Source of the DNA: Paenibacillus phocaeensis
GTDB lineage: Bacteria > Bacillota > Bacilli > Paenibacillales > Paenibacillaceae
NCBI RefSeq assembly: GCF_900021165.1
Contig: NZ_FCOQ01000027.1
Span: 1-38,441, forward strand
Direction: 5' to 3'
Length of the DNA: 38,441 nt
Shown: piece after piece, positions 8,823 through 17,882 of the stretch
Numbering within the stretch: the stretch's first letter is position 1
How the letters are laid out: each line of letters begins with the position of its first letter
Notes under the pieces: model-generated
Seen by the model: only the letters and a program-made list of their open reading frames with translations
The model's database searches: none
Told to the model about the DNA's origin: nothing
Position numbers and translations under genes: made by a program

Positions 8823-10064
8823 CTATTGTAATTTTTGAATGCGGTCCCACTGGCTTACGATATCCGTGACGCGTACGCCGAAGTTCTCATCGATGACGAC
8901 AACTTCGCCTTTGGCGATCAATTTGTTGTTGACCAGAATATCCACGGGCTCACCGGCGAGCTTGTCCAGTTCGATAATGGAGCCTTGGGACAGTTCCAGG
9001 ATATCTTTAATTTGCCGTTGGGTCCTTCCTAATTCTACGGTGACTTTAAGGGGTATGTCCATCAATAAGTTCAAATTATTTTCGTCTACATGTTGAAAGG
9101 ATGGATTCCCCAAATTTGCGAATTGTACAGGTTGTACATTCAAATTACGCCCCGGTGCGGTTCCGTAGTGATGCGGTTCGCCGTAAGGTTGACCTTGGGG
9201 TGGATACCCGTAAGGCGCCGGCTGCCCGTAACCATATCCCTCTTGCATTGGCGGTTGTTGCATCGGCGGCTGCTGCATCGGTTGTGACGGCACAGGAGGC
9301 TGTTGATAAGCCGCAGGGGCTTCAGGTTGAGGCGCAGGGGGAGCGGCTGCCGCAGCGCTTTCCTTCGCACCTGTATTCGCCTCGGTTGTAGAACCGCTGA
9401 TCAGGCTCTCCACCATTTCTTTGGCGAACTTCACAGTGAGCAGTTGCATGATCGTCGAGTCGATCAAATCTCCGATCGTTAAACGGAAAGAGATTTTGAT
9501 TAACGGATCCGCTGCTGGCAAACTGCCCAGCCCATGCCCATTAGACATGTTAAGAATATCTATTCCTGGTGGTGAAATATTCACAAACCGATTAAATATA
9601 GTAGACATCGAAGTGGCAGATGATCCCATCATCTGGTTCATGGCTTCCTGCACAGCGCTGATATGAATCTCGTTCAGTTCCTCATCCGCAGGGTTTCCTT
9701 CCCCACCAAGCATTAAATCGGCAATAACTTGTGCATCCCGTGTCTTGATAACCAGTGAATTCATTCCTTCAAAACCGTCAACATATTCGACATGGATGGC
9801 TACATGCGGTTTTGGGAATTCGGCTTCGAACTGGGAACGGGTGATTACGGAAACCTTTGGAGTCGTGATATCCACTTTTTTATTCAACAAAGTCGATAAT
9901 GCCGTCGCTGCGCTACCAAAAGTGATATTTCCGATTTCCCCTAGTGCATCTTGTTCCAATGGAGTCAACACATCATCAACCGTTGGCTCAGATGAAGCTT
10001 CTTGATTCGCCTGTTTGAGTAAAGCATCGATTTCTTCTTGGGACAAATAATCTTTACTCGTCAA
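8823..10064 (-). CDS. fliY: FliY, C-ring protein with CheC-type CheY-P phosphatase and FliN domain
   Basis: A 413-residue switch protein. The N-terminal peptide LSQEEIDALLKQ resembles the CheY-P binding segment of FliM. The CheC-like domain carries two phosphatase signatures, D39-x3-E43-x2-N46 and S136-x3-E140-x2-N143, each followed by a conserved Pro about 22 residues on. A Pro/Gln/Gly/Tyr-rich linker follows, then a C-terminal FliN/SpoA domain (VTVELGRTQRQIKDILELSQGS). The start chosen is TTG at 10064, nine bases after AAGGAG, giving a normal N-terminus. An ATG at 10094 without a good ribosome site is the alternative. The gene overlaps the end of fliM by 11 nt. Confidence 0.93.
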   Translation of the reverse strand: MTSKDYLSQEEIDALLKQANQEASSEPTVDDVLTPLEQDALGEIGNITFGSAATALSTLLNKKVDITTPKVSVITRSQFEAEFPKPHVAIHVEYVDGFEGMNSLVIKTRDAQVIADLMLGGEGNPADEELNEIHISAVQEAMNQMMGSSATSMSTIFNRFVNISPPGIDILNMSNGHGLGSLPAADPLIKISFRLTIGDLIDSTIMQLLTVKFAKEMVESLISGSTTEANTGAKESAAAAAPPAPQPEAPAAYQQPPVPSQPMQQPPMQQPPMQEGYGYGQPAPYGYPPQGQPYGEPHHYGTAPGRNLNVQPVQFANLGNPSFQHVDENNLNLLMDIPLKVTVELGRTQRQIKDILELSQGSIIELDKLAGEPVDILVNNKLIAKGEVVVIDENFGVRVTDIVSQWDRIQKLQ

Positions 10065-11052
10065 TCTCCTCAACTCCTTCGTTGACAATTTCATCAATTT
10101 GTACGGCAACCCGTTCCTTCACGGTTCCTGGGCTTCCGATATATTTTAGCCTGTCGCCAATCCTAATTTGCAGACCTTCTTGGACAGGTTTATTTAGTGA
10201 GATTACATCGCCAACGGACAAACCTAGAAATTCGCGCACCGTGATCTGCGATTCACCCAACTCCGCAATAATCGGCAGATTGGCTCTATTCACACGGTTT
10301 CGTAACGCATCGACCTCTTCTGGAATGCGCGATTTTTTCTGAGACACGAACCAATGATGTACCGACAGTTTAGGCATGACCGGTTCAATTACAACATGAG
10401 GAATACAGAGATTGATCATTCCAGTTGTATCGCCTATTTTCGTACTCAGTGATATGAGCGCTATCGTTTCGTTAGGGGAAACGATCTGCATGAATTGTGG
10501 ATTCGTCTCCAATGCTTCCATGCGCGGGCTGATATCTACTATGGTTCGCCAAGCCTCCTGCAAACTCTCGAAAGCTCTACTAAATATGCGCTCCATGATG
10601 ATCGTTTCAATTTCGGTTAACGACCCAATCTTTGAAGGTGCGACTCCTATTCCGCCGAGCAGTCGGTCCAGCATAGCAAATGCGACGTTGGGATGCACCT
10701 CCAACACCATTCTTCCTTCCAGCGGCTCTGCTTCAAAAATGTTCAGGATCGTCATTTTGGGAATGGAGCGAATAAACTCGTCATATGGAAGCTGCTCGAC
10801 CTGCACGACGTTGATTTGTACGAACGTACGCAACTGAGCTGAAAAATAGGTGGTGAGATAACGGGCAAAGTTCTCATGAATCCGGGTCAAGCTCCGGATA
10901 TGATCTTTGGAGAATCTCACAGCTCGCTTAAAATCGTAGGAGCGGATCTTCTTCTGCGTCTCTTCCTTTTTCAGTTCCTCGGCATCCATTTCGCCCGACG
11001 ATAACGCAGCAAGCAGCGCATCGATCTCGTTCTGCGACAACACATCAACCAA
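10054..11052 (-). CDS. fliM: FliM, flagellar motor switch protein
   Basis: A 332-residue C-ring protein with the N-terminal CheY-P binding peptide VLSQNEIDALLAAL, followed by the FliM middle domain (SYDFKRAVRFSKDHIRSLTRIHENFARYLTTYFSAQ and onward) and a C-terminal SpoA domain (LGESQITVREFLGLSVGDVISL). The frame can be opened at GTG 11061, but that lies on the ribosome site itself. TTG at 11052 sits 5 nt after GGGGGTGA and gives a 332-residue protein that aligns with B. subtilis FliM at the N-terminus. CheY-P binding here changes the direction or run state of rotation. Confidence 0.95.
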   Translation of the reverse strand: MVDVLSQNEIDALLAALSSGEMDAEELKKEETQKKIRSYDFKRAVRFSKDHIRSLTRIHENFARYLTTYFSAQLRTFVQINVVQVEQLPYDEFIRSIPKMTILNIFEAEPLEGRMVLEVHPNVAFAMLDRLLGGIGVAPSKIGSLTEIETIIMERIFSRAFESLQEAWRTIVDISPRMEALETNPQFMQIVSPNETIALISLSTKIGDTTGMINLCIPHVVIEPVMPKLSVHHWFVSQKKSRIPEEVDALRNRVNRANLPIIAELGESQITVREFLGLSVGDVISLNKPVQEGLQIRIGDRLKYIGSPGTVKERVAVQIDEIVNEGVEEIDE

Positions 11053-11095
11053 ACATCTCACCCCCTTAGAAAAATCCGTATTCGTTCGATATTAT

Positions 11096-11569
11096 TTAAA
11101 TCGTCGTCATAATGAAGTCGGTAATATCGATTTGAATCAATTTCCCTTCCGGCAGCGACTTGTTGATCAGGTTGAGCAATTTGGAGCTCAGATTGTCTTT
11201 CCCCAATGCACCCGTCAAATCTTCCGGCTTGGTATCCGCCAACGTTTTGATGATAATCGGTTTGATTTTGTAATCCTTGATTTTGTCGAAGGCTTCTTTG
11301 GAAGCTTCACTATCCAACTGGAAAGCAAAGTCGATAACCACCACGTAATCCGGTTCGGACAAATTCGTCTTGATGTCGTCGATCGTTGAAGTAACCTTGA
11401 CGATTTCATCCACTGACAATTTCGCTGGTTCCGCTACACTGTTCACAGCGGCGTTCACTTCGGTACCCGGCGCGGGCTTGTTCATTTGATTCACCAGCAG
11501 GAAGGCGGCCAATACGATCAGAGTGATTGCAAGCAAAATCGTAATCAGCCAAGGCAACATTTTCTTCAT
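11096..11569 (-). CDS. fliL: FliL, stator-associated membrane protein
   Basis: A 157-residue single-pass protein with one N-terminal membrane helix (about 4-26) and an extracytoplasmic domain ending in the family-type IDITDFIMTTI. FliL rings surround and stabilise the MotAB stator. ATG at 11569 is preferred over the in-frame ATG at 11575, because GGAGG lies 7 nt before the former and abuts the latter. It also makes the standard ATGA overlap with flbD. Confidence 0.92.
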   Translation of the reverse strand: MKKMLPWLITILLAITLIVLAAFLLVNQMNKPAPGTEVNAAVNSVAEPAKLSVDEIVKVTSTIDDIKTNLSEPDYVVVIDFAFQLDSEASKEAFDKIKDYKIKPIIIKTLADTKPEDLTGALGKDNLSSKLLNLINKSLPEGKLIQIDITDFIMTTI

Positions 11570-11790
11570 GACCATTCCTCCGTTTGTTGCACTTTAATAG
11601 TTGCTGCGTGGATGCCGATTTCCCGATAATACGCTTGGATCATCGCGATAACCTCGGCCGCCTTCTCCAGCACGATAATACGCTTCCCTGTGATCAGGGT
11701 GACGTAAGTATCCGGTGTTTCTTCCACGGTCTCAATCATGATGGCGTTCAGCCACATTTGTGAACCGTTTAAGCGTGTTACTGAAATCAT
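11566..11790 (-). CDS. flbD: FlbD/SwrD family small flagellar protein
   Basis: A 74-residue protein of the FlbD family (SwrD in B. subtilis), recognisable from MISVTRLNGSQMWLNAIMIETVEETPDTYVTLITGKRIIVLE. In B. subtilis SwrD raises flagellar motor power for swarming; carrying that role over here is an inference. The position between flgE and fliL is the conserved one. ATG at 11790 has a GGAGGGAAA ribosome site. No membrane segment or signal peptide. Confidence 0.9.
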   Translation of the reverse strand: MISVTRLNGSQMWLNAIMIETVEETPDTYVTLITGKRIIVLEKAAEVIAMIQAYYREIGIHAATIKVQQTEEWS

Positions 11791-11826
11791 GATTTCCCTC
11801 CTAAGCGATCAAGGAGCGGGGATAAC

Positions 11827-11856
11827 AGCCGGGGAAAGGTTCACCCCTCCCCGGCT
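11827..11856 (-). other. Intra-operon hairpin between flgE and flbD
   Basis: Perfect 9-bp inverted repeat, arms at 11827-11835 and 11848-11856 (AGCCGGGGA on the transcript, 12-nt loop). It lies 10 nt after the flgE stop and has no U-run, so it is not a classical terminator. It may be a 3' stabiliser or attenuation site that uncouples hook protein expression from downstream genes. Confidence 0.5.
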
Positions 11857-11866
11857 ACCCCTTCGC

Positions 11867-12691
11867 TTAACGTTTCAGATTAACGACTTCCTGAAGCACT
11901 TCGTCGGAGGTTGTGATAATCCGCGAATTAGCTTGGAATCCCCGCTGGGCCACGATCATCTCAGTGAATTCCGAGGTCAGCTCAACGTTGGACATTTCCA
12001 ATTCGCCAACAACGAGAGCGCCGGCTCCGTTAGTGTTCGGGGTCGTGTATCCCGCATCAATCTCTCCATCCGCAATCGCATTGGTTGTCACGCGATAAAG
12101 ATTTCCTCCGATTTTTTCCAATCCCGCAGGATTCGTAACCTTGGCCAGGCCAATCGGGCCGACGGTAGCAGTCGTTCCGTCAGTTAGTTTGGTTGTGATT
12201 GTGCCATCCGCCGAGATGGAAAAGGCGGTTACATCACCATCAACAATCGGTTCAAGCACATCTCCGGCGTTATTGCAAACTAATAATCCATCGGCAGTGA
12301 CCAGTTGGCCCAGCGCATCAACTTGGAAATTCCCAGCCCTTGTCAAGAAGGGCACCTCTTGATCATCGCTCAGCTTAACCAGGAAAAAGCCGTCCCCGTC
12401 AATCCGCAGATCAAGGGGGTTATTCGTCGTCATTGCGCTGCCCCCGGTATGGATGGTGTCAATGGAACCGATGGAAGTTCCCAGACCGATTTGTCTGGCA
12501 TTCACCCCTCCGACGGTTCCTTCCTCCGGAGTGGTAACGCCGCTGATGGTTTGGCTCATAATATCCTTAAACATGACGCGACCCGTTTTGAAGCCTACCG
12601 TATTTACGTTCGCAATATTGTTGCCGATGACGTCCAGCTTTGTTTGAAAACCGCGCATCCCGGAAACGCCAGAATACATTGATCTTAACAT
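11867..12691 (-). CDS. flgE: FlgE/FlgG-family flagellar hook protein
   Basis: A 274-residue protein with the N-terminal rod/hook consensus (LRSMYSGVSGMRGFQTKLDVIGNNIANVNTVGFK) and the matching C-terminal helix (ELTSEFTEMIVAQRGFQANSRIITTSDEVLQEVVNL). These two ends form the coiled-coil core of the axial structure. The position after flgD and fliK identifies it as the hook gene, called flgE (formerly flgG) at this locus in B. subtilis. Its small size (274 versus more than 400 in enterobacteria) is normal for Bacillales. ATG at 12691, with AAGGA about 10 nt upstream. It is followed by a strong hairpin (11827-11856). Confidence 0.9.
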   Translation of the reverse strand: MLRSMYSGVSGMRGFQTKLDVIGNNIANVNTVGFKTGRVMFKDIMSQTISGVTTPEEGTVGGVNARQIGLGTSIGSIDTIHTGGSAMTTNNPLDLRIDGDGFFLVKLSDDQEVPFLTRAGNFQVDALGQLVTADGLLVCNNAGDVLEPIVDGDVTAFSISADGTITTKLTDGTTATVGPIGLAKVTNPAGLEKIGGNLYRVTTNAIADGEIDAGYTTPNTNGAGALVVGELEMSNVELTSEFTEMIVAQRGFQANSRIITTSDEVLQEVVNLKR

Positions 12692-12781
12692 GTGTGCTCA
12701 TTCCTTCCATTATCAAATAGCTTGCTTCGGCAGCTTCAGTCGATCCGCTGCCGCTTGGCTCCCGTATCCGGTCCAGCCATA

Positions 12782-13162
12782 CTAAGAAATGATGACGGCG
12801 CTGTCGATTTGAGTGAACACGTTATCCTTCATGCTGCTGCCGTCCATCGCGGTCACGACGGTTCGATTATTCACGTTGACGATGAGAGCCATGTCTTTCA
12901 ATAAAATCAGCGAATCCTTCGCTCCCTTTGCCGCTGCGCTGTCAATGGCTGATTCGATTTGATGAAGCTGCTCCGGCTTGAGCTCGATCCCGCGTTGTTC
13001 CAACCGCTTCACGGCATGATTGCTGAAGTGGACCAGCCGGTCCTCCAGCATTTCCTTGAAACGGGTACCTGCTGGATTCGCCGGTGTACTCTTGCTTGGC
13101 GTCAGCGCACTAGGCCCGATTCTGCCCGTGTAAAGCTGCCCTACTCGGATCGGTTCGTTCAT
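12782..13162 (-). CDS. TIGR02530-type flagellar operon protein
   Basis: A 126-residue protein of the small family found between flgD and the hook gene in Firmicutes flagellar operons (TIGR02530). The family core is visible as FKEMLEDRLVHFSNHAVKRLEQRGIELKPEQLHQIESAIDSAAAKGAKDSLILLKDMALIVNVNNRTVVTAMD. No signal peptide or membrane segment. The molecular role is not established; location and conservation suggest a hook-assembly or export function. Its ATG overlaps the flgD stop by four bases. It is followed by a 90-nt gap in which I see no gene. Confidence 0.88.
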   Translation of the reverse strand: MNEPIRVGQLYTGRIGPSALTPSKSTPANPAGTRFKEMLEDRLVHFSNHAVKRLEQRGIELKPEQLHQIESAIDSAAAKGAKDSLILLKDMALIVNVNNRTVVTAMDGSSMKDNVFTQIDSAVIIS

Positions 13163-13662
13163 GACGGATCCGCTCCTTGACCGGCTTCGTCTGATTCTTC
13201 GGCAGGCTCGCGCACTTGTTCGATATCGGAGATCTTAATTTCCTTATCCCCAACCTTGACGTAATGAACGCCGTCCCGAACAAGGATGGAATCCACTATT
13301 CCGCTTGCCTTCTCGACGATCACTTCCCCTTTCCCGGTAGCTACATCGTAATTGCCCGTTTTGGTTTCAATGACCCAGGCAACCTCTTTCCCGATCAATC
13401 CGGAGTCATTACCTAAAGATTGGCCTAGTTTAGATAGTTGCTCAGAGATATTGGTCAATTGCTCTACCGATGTAAACTGGGCCATCTGAGCGACCATCTG
13501 CGAATTGTCCATCGGAGACATTGGATCTTGATATTGCATTTGGGTCATCATCAATTTAAGAAAAGCGTCTTTGCCCAACTTGTTGTCGATCTTGCTGTTT
13601 TTTTCAACATTGCTCTGCGCATAATTGGGCCAACTTACTGTGGGAGTATACGTACCAGCCAC
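13159..13662 (-). CDS. flgD: FlgD, hook capping scaffold protein
   Basis: A 167-residue short-form FlgD. The conserved N-terminal region LGKDAFLKLMMTQMQYQDPMSPMDNSQMVAQMAQFTSVEQLTNI is intact, followed by a short beta domain. FlgD caps the growing hook and directs FlgE polymerisation. The frame extends to a TTG at 13680, but that precedes the ribosome site; GTG at 13662 lies 7 nt after AAAGGAGG and gives a typical N-terminus. The acidic C-terminus overlaps the next gene by four bases. Confidence 0.93.
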   Translation of the reverse strand: MAGTYTPTVSWPNYAQSNVEKNSKIDNKLGKDAFLKLMMTQMQYQDPMSPMDNSQMVAQMAQFTSVEQLTNISEQLSKLGQSLGNDSGLIGKEVAWVIETKTGNYDVATGKGEVIVEKASGIVDSILVRDGVHYVKVGDKEIKISDIEQVREPAEESDEAGQGADPS

Positions 13663-13686
13663 GGAGAAACCTCCTTTCAACTAATC

Positions 13687-15090
13687 TCAGGCACGCGCCA
13701 CAAAGGAACTGCCGTAGTTTTGCTCTTTGGCTCTCACCTCGGCGACCCATTCGTTCCAATCCTCATTCAGGTCACGAATGGCAAGGGTCTCGTCCTCTGT
13801 CAGCGGGCGGCGTTTCTCGCTTTGCTGCTGCCCTGCTCCTCCGCCAGATTGTCTGCCGTCATGGTACATATGGGAAGACATTGACGTATTTTGCGTGACT
13901 TCCAGTTTGCTTACTTGAAGACCTTGAGACTGTAGTGCCGATCTAAGCTGCGCCATCTGCTGTTCCAGCGATTCCTTGGCAAATGCATGCTCCGTCATGA
14001 ATTGGGCGGTCAGTTGTCCGTTTTGCATAGTAATCCGCACGTCAACTTGTCCCAAATGCTCCGGATAAAGCGAGATTCTCGCCTCGGATACACCTTTCAG
14101 ATTCACGATATCCAGCTTGTTAACCAGGAAACCGCTCATTTCTTTGGCGAAATGCTCAACCGGTACAGGCTTGGCTACATGTTTTACCGGCATGATGCCG
14201 CTGTCGCGGATTGCGAGTTGTCCTGCAGTCACGATTTGTCCCGTTGGAACAGGATCCGCTGGGTCTTTGGCTTCGGCCGTCAAATTGTCAACGGCTGCTT
14301 CAGTTTCATTTGCCTGCTTGTGAATGTAAGCTGCAGGGTTGACCCATTTAATGTTGTGCTGAGTGTTTCGAGCGTCTCCTTGGTTGCCCGAGCCGCCCTG
14401 CGAATTTGCTCCGGCTCCTTGATCCGCTGTCAGGACTCGTGCTTGGATCCCGGTCAAATTGGCTCCTTTATCCCCGTTCGGCTTCGTGTCCACCGTTTCG
14501 GGAATGGCATCCAACAGGCCTTGCAGCGCATCCAGCATCGTACCGGCTTGTCCCTGCGCGCTTGCAGACAACTTAACAGCATCGGCATTCGATCCCCCGG
14601 CAGTCTGCAGTTGAACCAACACATCCTGGATCGCAAATCGCATCGTCTCCGGCTGTTGCGCCAGTACGGGCAGTTCATTCGCCCCTTCCGACAACGTTCC
14701 CGCTCCTTGAGGCGTGTTCGTCTGCAGCAATAAGGTTTGGACCTGTTGCAGCCAGCCTTGCAGCGCCGCCATCAGCGAAGGATCCGCTTGAAGAGCATCG
14801 TCCAATTTAGGCAATTGCTTCAGCAAGCCTTCGATCATAGCCGCGAGCGAGCTTTCCGTTGCATCGGAAGACGCGGAGTCCGCGCTCATCTGTAATCCGG
14901 CTAACGTCAACAGCTGGGAAGAGGTTTGTCCTTCCTGCGGCTGGGCGTTGCCAAGCAACATGGAAAGCAGCTTCTGATCGAAAGACAAAGCTGCATTCTG
15001 CCCTGCATCTGCCTTGCCTGTCGCCCCATACCATAACGAGTTCGCGCCCCCGGATTTGCTTACATTTACTTGGGTTACGGATTGACTCAT
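13687..15090 (-). CDS. fliK: FliK, hook-length control protein
   Basis: A 467-residue protein. The N-terminal two thirds is low-complexity, rich in Gln, Ala, Leu and Thr, as expected of the molecular-ruler part. The conserved Flg_hook C-terminal domain follows (ARISLYPEHLGQVDVRITMQNGQLTAQFMTEHAFAKESLEQQMAQLRSALQSQGL) at about 330-410. FliK measures the hook and then contacts FlhB to switch export specificity. ATG at 15090 is 7 nt after GGAGGTGA; the longer frame to 15111 starts upstream of that ribosome site and is rejected. Confidence 0.92.
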   Translation of the reverse strand: MSQSVTQVNVSKSGGANSLWYGATGKADAGQNAALSFDQKLLSMLLGNAQPQEGQTSSQLLTLAGLQMSADSASSDATESSLAAMIEGLLKQLPKLDDALQADPSLMAALQGWLQQVQTLLLQTNTPQGAGTLSEGANELPVLAQQPETMRFAIQDVLVQLQTAGGSNADAVKLSASAQGQAGTMLDALQGLLDAIPETVDTKPNGDKGANLTGIQARVLTADQGAGANSQGGSGNQGDARNTQHNIKWVNPAAYIHKQANETEAAVDNLTAEAKDPADPVPTGQIVTAGQLAIRDSGIMPVKHVAKPVPVEHFAKEMSGFLVNKLDIVNLKGVSEARISLYPEHLGQVDVRITMQNGQLTAQFMTEHAFAKESLEQQMAQLRSALQSQGLQVSKLEVTQNTSMSSHMYHDGRQSGGGAGQQQSEKRRPLTEDETLAIRDLNEDWNEWVAEVRAKEQNYGSSFVARA

Positions 15091-15130
15091 CTTGTTCTCA
15101 CCTCCTTTCAAGATTAAATGAACGTACTGT

Positions 15131-16066
15131 TTATTTACTTACCAGTTGATTCAGGATCTTTACCGATGTCTTCTCGTCGGATTTCGCCATCTCCGCCAAG
15201 ATTTTCGAGCGGGTCGTTCCGTTGACCGATTTCATGATCTTAAGCGCCTTCTCAGGACTCAGCTTATACGTTTGCAACACCAGCTTGGCGGCATCCGCCG
15301 CAGCCATTGAGGAGAAGGTCTGGCTCAGCTCAGTATCATTCAGCCCCGTACTGGTTGCAGCAGCGGTGTCTGCGGCAGCTTCCATTTTCAGTCTGGATTG
15401 CAGCGCGGCGATTGCCAAGTCCTCGGACGTATTGACATCCTTCAGCTTAATTGAAATATCAGCCGCCTTTTGCGGATCCATCTTTTCCAAAATAGCCACT
15501 TTGTTCTCATTACCCATCACACTCAGCATTTGCAGCGTTTCTTCGGTCGTCAGTTTATCGAAAATCGCCGCTGCTTTGCTTGGGCTCATTTCCGCATACA
15601 GATTGGCAAGTTTCTTAACTTCCTTCTGATAGGCTTCCGCTTCCGCCGATTGCTCCCGAGAGCTCTTTTCCTGCTGTACCGCGGTCAACTGATCTTGCAA
15701 CTCTTTGACCTTCTCCTGCTGCTCGGCTGCTTGCTGATTTGCAGTTTGCAGCTCTGCCTGCTGTTTGGCCAACTGGTCCTTGAGCTCCTTCACGGTGGCA
15801 TCGGTGCTCTCCTGCTGCTTCTGCTCTTTCTTCTCCGCTTGGACCGGCTCCCCTTCAGAAGTCACAGGATCCGGAACCAGATTCTTTATCACAGGAATTC
15901 GATTTCCCCAATCAATCAGTGTGTTGCGGAAGTCTATATTGAATAATGTTAATAACACGCCTAGGAGAACGACCGTAAATAGAATCGGAGTCATAAAGAA
16001 CAGAAAACGCGAAAACCCGCCCCCTGATTCCTCTTCCAACTCATCGTCCAGCACTGTCTTTGCCAT
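15131..16066 (-). CDS. MotE/YlxF-like membrane protein with MgtE_N-type domain
   Basis: A 311-residue protein with a short acidic cytoplasmic start, one membrane helix (about 20-43), a long Gln/Glu/Lys-rich coiled coil (about 75-140), and an MgtE intracellular N-type domain (AEMSPSKAAAIFDKLTTEETLQMLSVMGNENKVAILEKMDPQKAADISIKL). Homologues sit at this exact position, between fliJ and fliK, and are called YlxF in B. subtilis and MotE in rhizobia, where MotE is a MotC chaperone. It is not a magnesium transporter, as the channel domain is absent. ATG at 16066 is 7 nt after AAGGAGGG. Confidence 0.85.
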   Translation of the reverse strand: MAKTVLDDELEEESGGGFSRFLFFMTPILFTVVLLGVLLTLFNIDFRNTLIDWGNRIPVIKNLVPDPVTSEGEPVQAEKKEQKQQESTDATVKELKDQLAKQQAELQTANQQAAEQQEKVKELQDQLTAVQQEKSSREQSAEAEAYQKEVKKLANLYAEMSPSKAAAIFDKLTTEETLQMLSVMGNENKVAILEKMDPQKAADISIKLKDVNTSEDLAIAALQSRLKMEAAADTAAATSTGLNDTELSQTFSSMAAADAAKLVLQTYKLSPEKALKIMKSVNGTTRSKILAEMAKSDEKTSVKILNQLVSK

Positions 16067-16105
16067 CTCTATCCCTCCTTCGAACAACCGTATGGGCGCC
16101 CGCCG

Positions 16106-16552
16106 TCATGATCGGGCTCTCATGGCGAACCGGACTGTAGCCATTTCATCCAGCTCGTTTTGTTCCCGAAGAAGCATTTCGTGCTGAAATTTGTCCATGG
16201 CTTTCTCTTTCGCTTTAAGCCAAACCTTTTCGTCCAGCATTTTACCCTTTAAAATAGCCTTCTTGCGGTCTACATTCTGTTCAGCCAAGTGAATATCAGC
16301 TAGCTTCCGTTCGATCGCCTGGTCCATATAATCCATGTATCGTTGAAGTTCCTGCAATTTGATCATGGAGGCGGTGTTCTCCGCTTCCGCTGCGATCACC
16401 GCTGCGGTGGCGGCCTTCTCCTCCAGCAACTGCTCCAACGAGCGCTGCTCCGATTGAAGCTCGCCTACGGCGGCGGACAACATCCACTCCGCCTGCGTTT
16501 TTTCGTTGGATTTCAAATCTACTACTTTTTGATAGACGTACCGGAACCTCAT
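16106..16552 (-). CDS. fliJ: FliJ, export ATPase stalk protein
   Basis: A 148-residue almost entirely helical, charged protein predicted to be a two-helix coiled coil, with the FliJ-type start MRFRYVYQKVVDLKSNEK. FliJ occupies the centre of the FliI hexamer like the gamma subunit of F1 and activates FlhA. It follows fliI. The nearest ribosome site (AAGGAGA) lies in the last fliI codons, 13-14 nt before the ATG, longer than usual, so coupling to fliI translation is probable. Confidence 0.9.
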   Translation of the reverse strand: MRFRYVYQKVVDLKSNEKTQAEWMLSAAVGELQSEQRSLEQLLEEKAATAAVIAAEAENTASMIKLQELQRYMDYMDQAIERKLADIHLAEQNVDRKKAILKGKMLDEKVWLKAKEKAMDKFQHEMLLREQNELDEMATVRFAMRARS

Positions 16553-16562
16553 ACTTTACGTT

Positions 16563-17882
16563 TCATCTCCTTGCGAATTCCGAAATTAACCGTTCCTGGA
16601 CCTCGGCAAGCGTTACCTTCTCGTTAACCTTCTGTTTCGTAAAGCTCCATATATCCTGGATTGCGTCGATCGCTTCATCAATGTCAGCGTTGGAACCTGG
16701 TTGATAGGCCCCGATATTGATTAAATCCTCGGAATCCTTATAAACCGCCATCAAGCGTTTCAGATTCTCGGCCGCATCATTCTGCTCATCCGTCACGATA
16801 TCTTTCATCACCCGGCTGATGCTGGCCAGAATATCGATCGCAGGAAAATGCCCCTTATTGGCAATTCCGCGGTTCAGAACGATGTGTCCATCCAAAATGC
16901 CGCGAACGGCGTCGGCAATCGGTTCATTCATATCGTCACCGTCAACAAGCACGGTGTAGAAGGCGGTGATCGAACCTGCCGGCCCCGTCCCTGCCCGTTC
17001 CATCAGCTTTGGCAAGGCAGCAAACACGGAAGGGGTATAGCCGCGCATAGCCGGCGGTTCCCCAACGGCCAGCCCCACTTCACGCAAAGCCATTGCATAA
17101 CGGGTCACGGAATCCATCATCAACATGACGTTAAGCCCGCGATCGCGGAAGTACTCGGCGATCGTCGTTGCAATCAAAGCTCCCTTCATCCGAATCAAAG
17201 CCGGCTGATCAGAGGTTGCTACGATCACGACGGAGCGCTCCAATCCTTCAGGACCCAGGTCCCGCTCAATAAAATCAAGCACCTCGCGGCCGCGTTCCCC
17301 AACGAGCGCAATCACGTTAACGTCTGCCGATGTATTCCGGGCAATCATGCCCATCAAGGTACTCTTCCCGACCCCGGAACCGGCGAAAATCCCCACGCGT
17401 TGTCCCTTGCCGATCGTCAGCAAACCATCGATGGCCCGCACCCCGATCCCGATAGGTTCGACGACCCTGGGTCGATTCAGCGGATTGATCGGTTTGCTGT
17501 GGGTTGAGTAATGGCTCATTCGCGATGGAAGCAGCGAGCCGTCCAGCGGTTGTCCCAAGCCGTCCAGCACTTTGCCAAGCAGCTCGGAGCCCACCTGAAC
17601 GGTCAGCGGTTTGCCGGTCCCGACAACATCACAGCCGGGACCGATCGCTTGCAGATCCCCCAGCGGCATGAGCAGCACCTTATTGTCCCGAAACCCCACA
17701 ACTTCGGCCTGCAGAGGTTGAGCCGCTTTGCTCGGATAGATATAGCACAGATCGCCAATGCTGGCGTCCGGGCCTTCGGATTCGACCATCAGCCCGATGA
17801 CCTGGGTCACCTTCCCGTTGATTCGGATCGGGTCAAGCTGCCTGAGATGATCGATATAACGTTCAGCTTTCAAACTCGTCAT
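16563..17882 (-). CDS. fliI: FliI, flagellar export ATPase
   Basis: A 439-residue member of the F1-beta-like type III ATPase family with Walker A AGSGVGKST at about 167-175, followed by ALVGERGREVLDF and the Walker B LNVMLMMDSVTRYAMA. It forms a hexamer with FliJ in its centre and FliH as regulator, and releases substrates from chaperones. The frame extends to 17969, but ATG at 17882 (TSLKAERYIDHLRQL) gives the usual length and overlaps fliH by 20 nt. The ribosome site is modest. Confidence 0.96.
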   Translation of the reverse strand: MTSLKAERYIDHLRQLDPIRINGKVTQVIGLMVESEGPDASIGDLCYIYPSKAAQPLQAEVVGFRDNKVLLMPLGDLQAIGPGCDVVGTGKPLTVQVGSELLGKVLDGLGQPLDGSLLPSRMSHYSTHSKPINPLNRPRVVEPIGIGVRAIDGLLTIGKGQRVGIFAGSGVGKSTLMGMIARNTSADVNVIALVGERGREVLDFIERDLGPEGLERSVVIVATSDQPALIRMKGALIATTIAEYFRDRGLNVMLMMDSVTRYAMALREVGLAVGEPPAMRGYTPSVFAALPKLMERAGTGPAGSITAFYTVLVDGDDMNEPIADAVRGILDGHIVLNRGIANKGHFPAIDILASISRVMKDIVTDEQNDAAENLKRLMAVYKDSEDLINIGAYQPGSNADIDEAIDAIQDIWSFTKQKVNEKVTLAEVQERLISEFARR

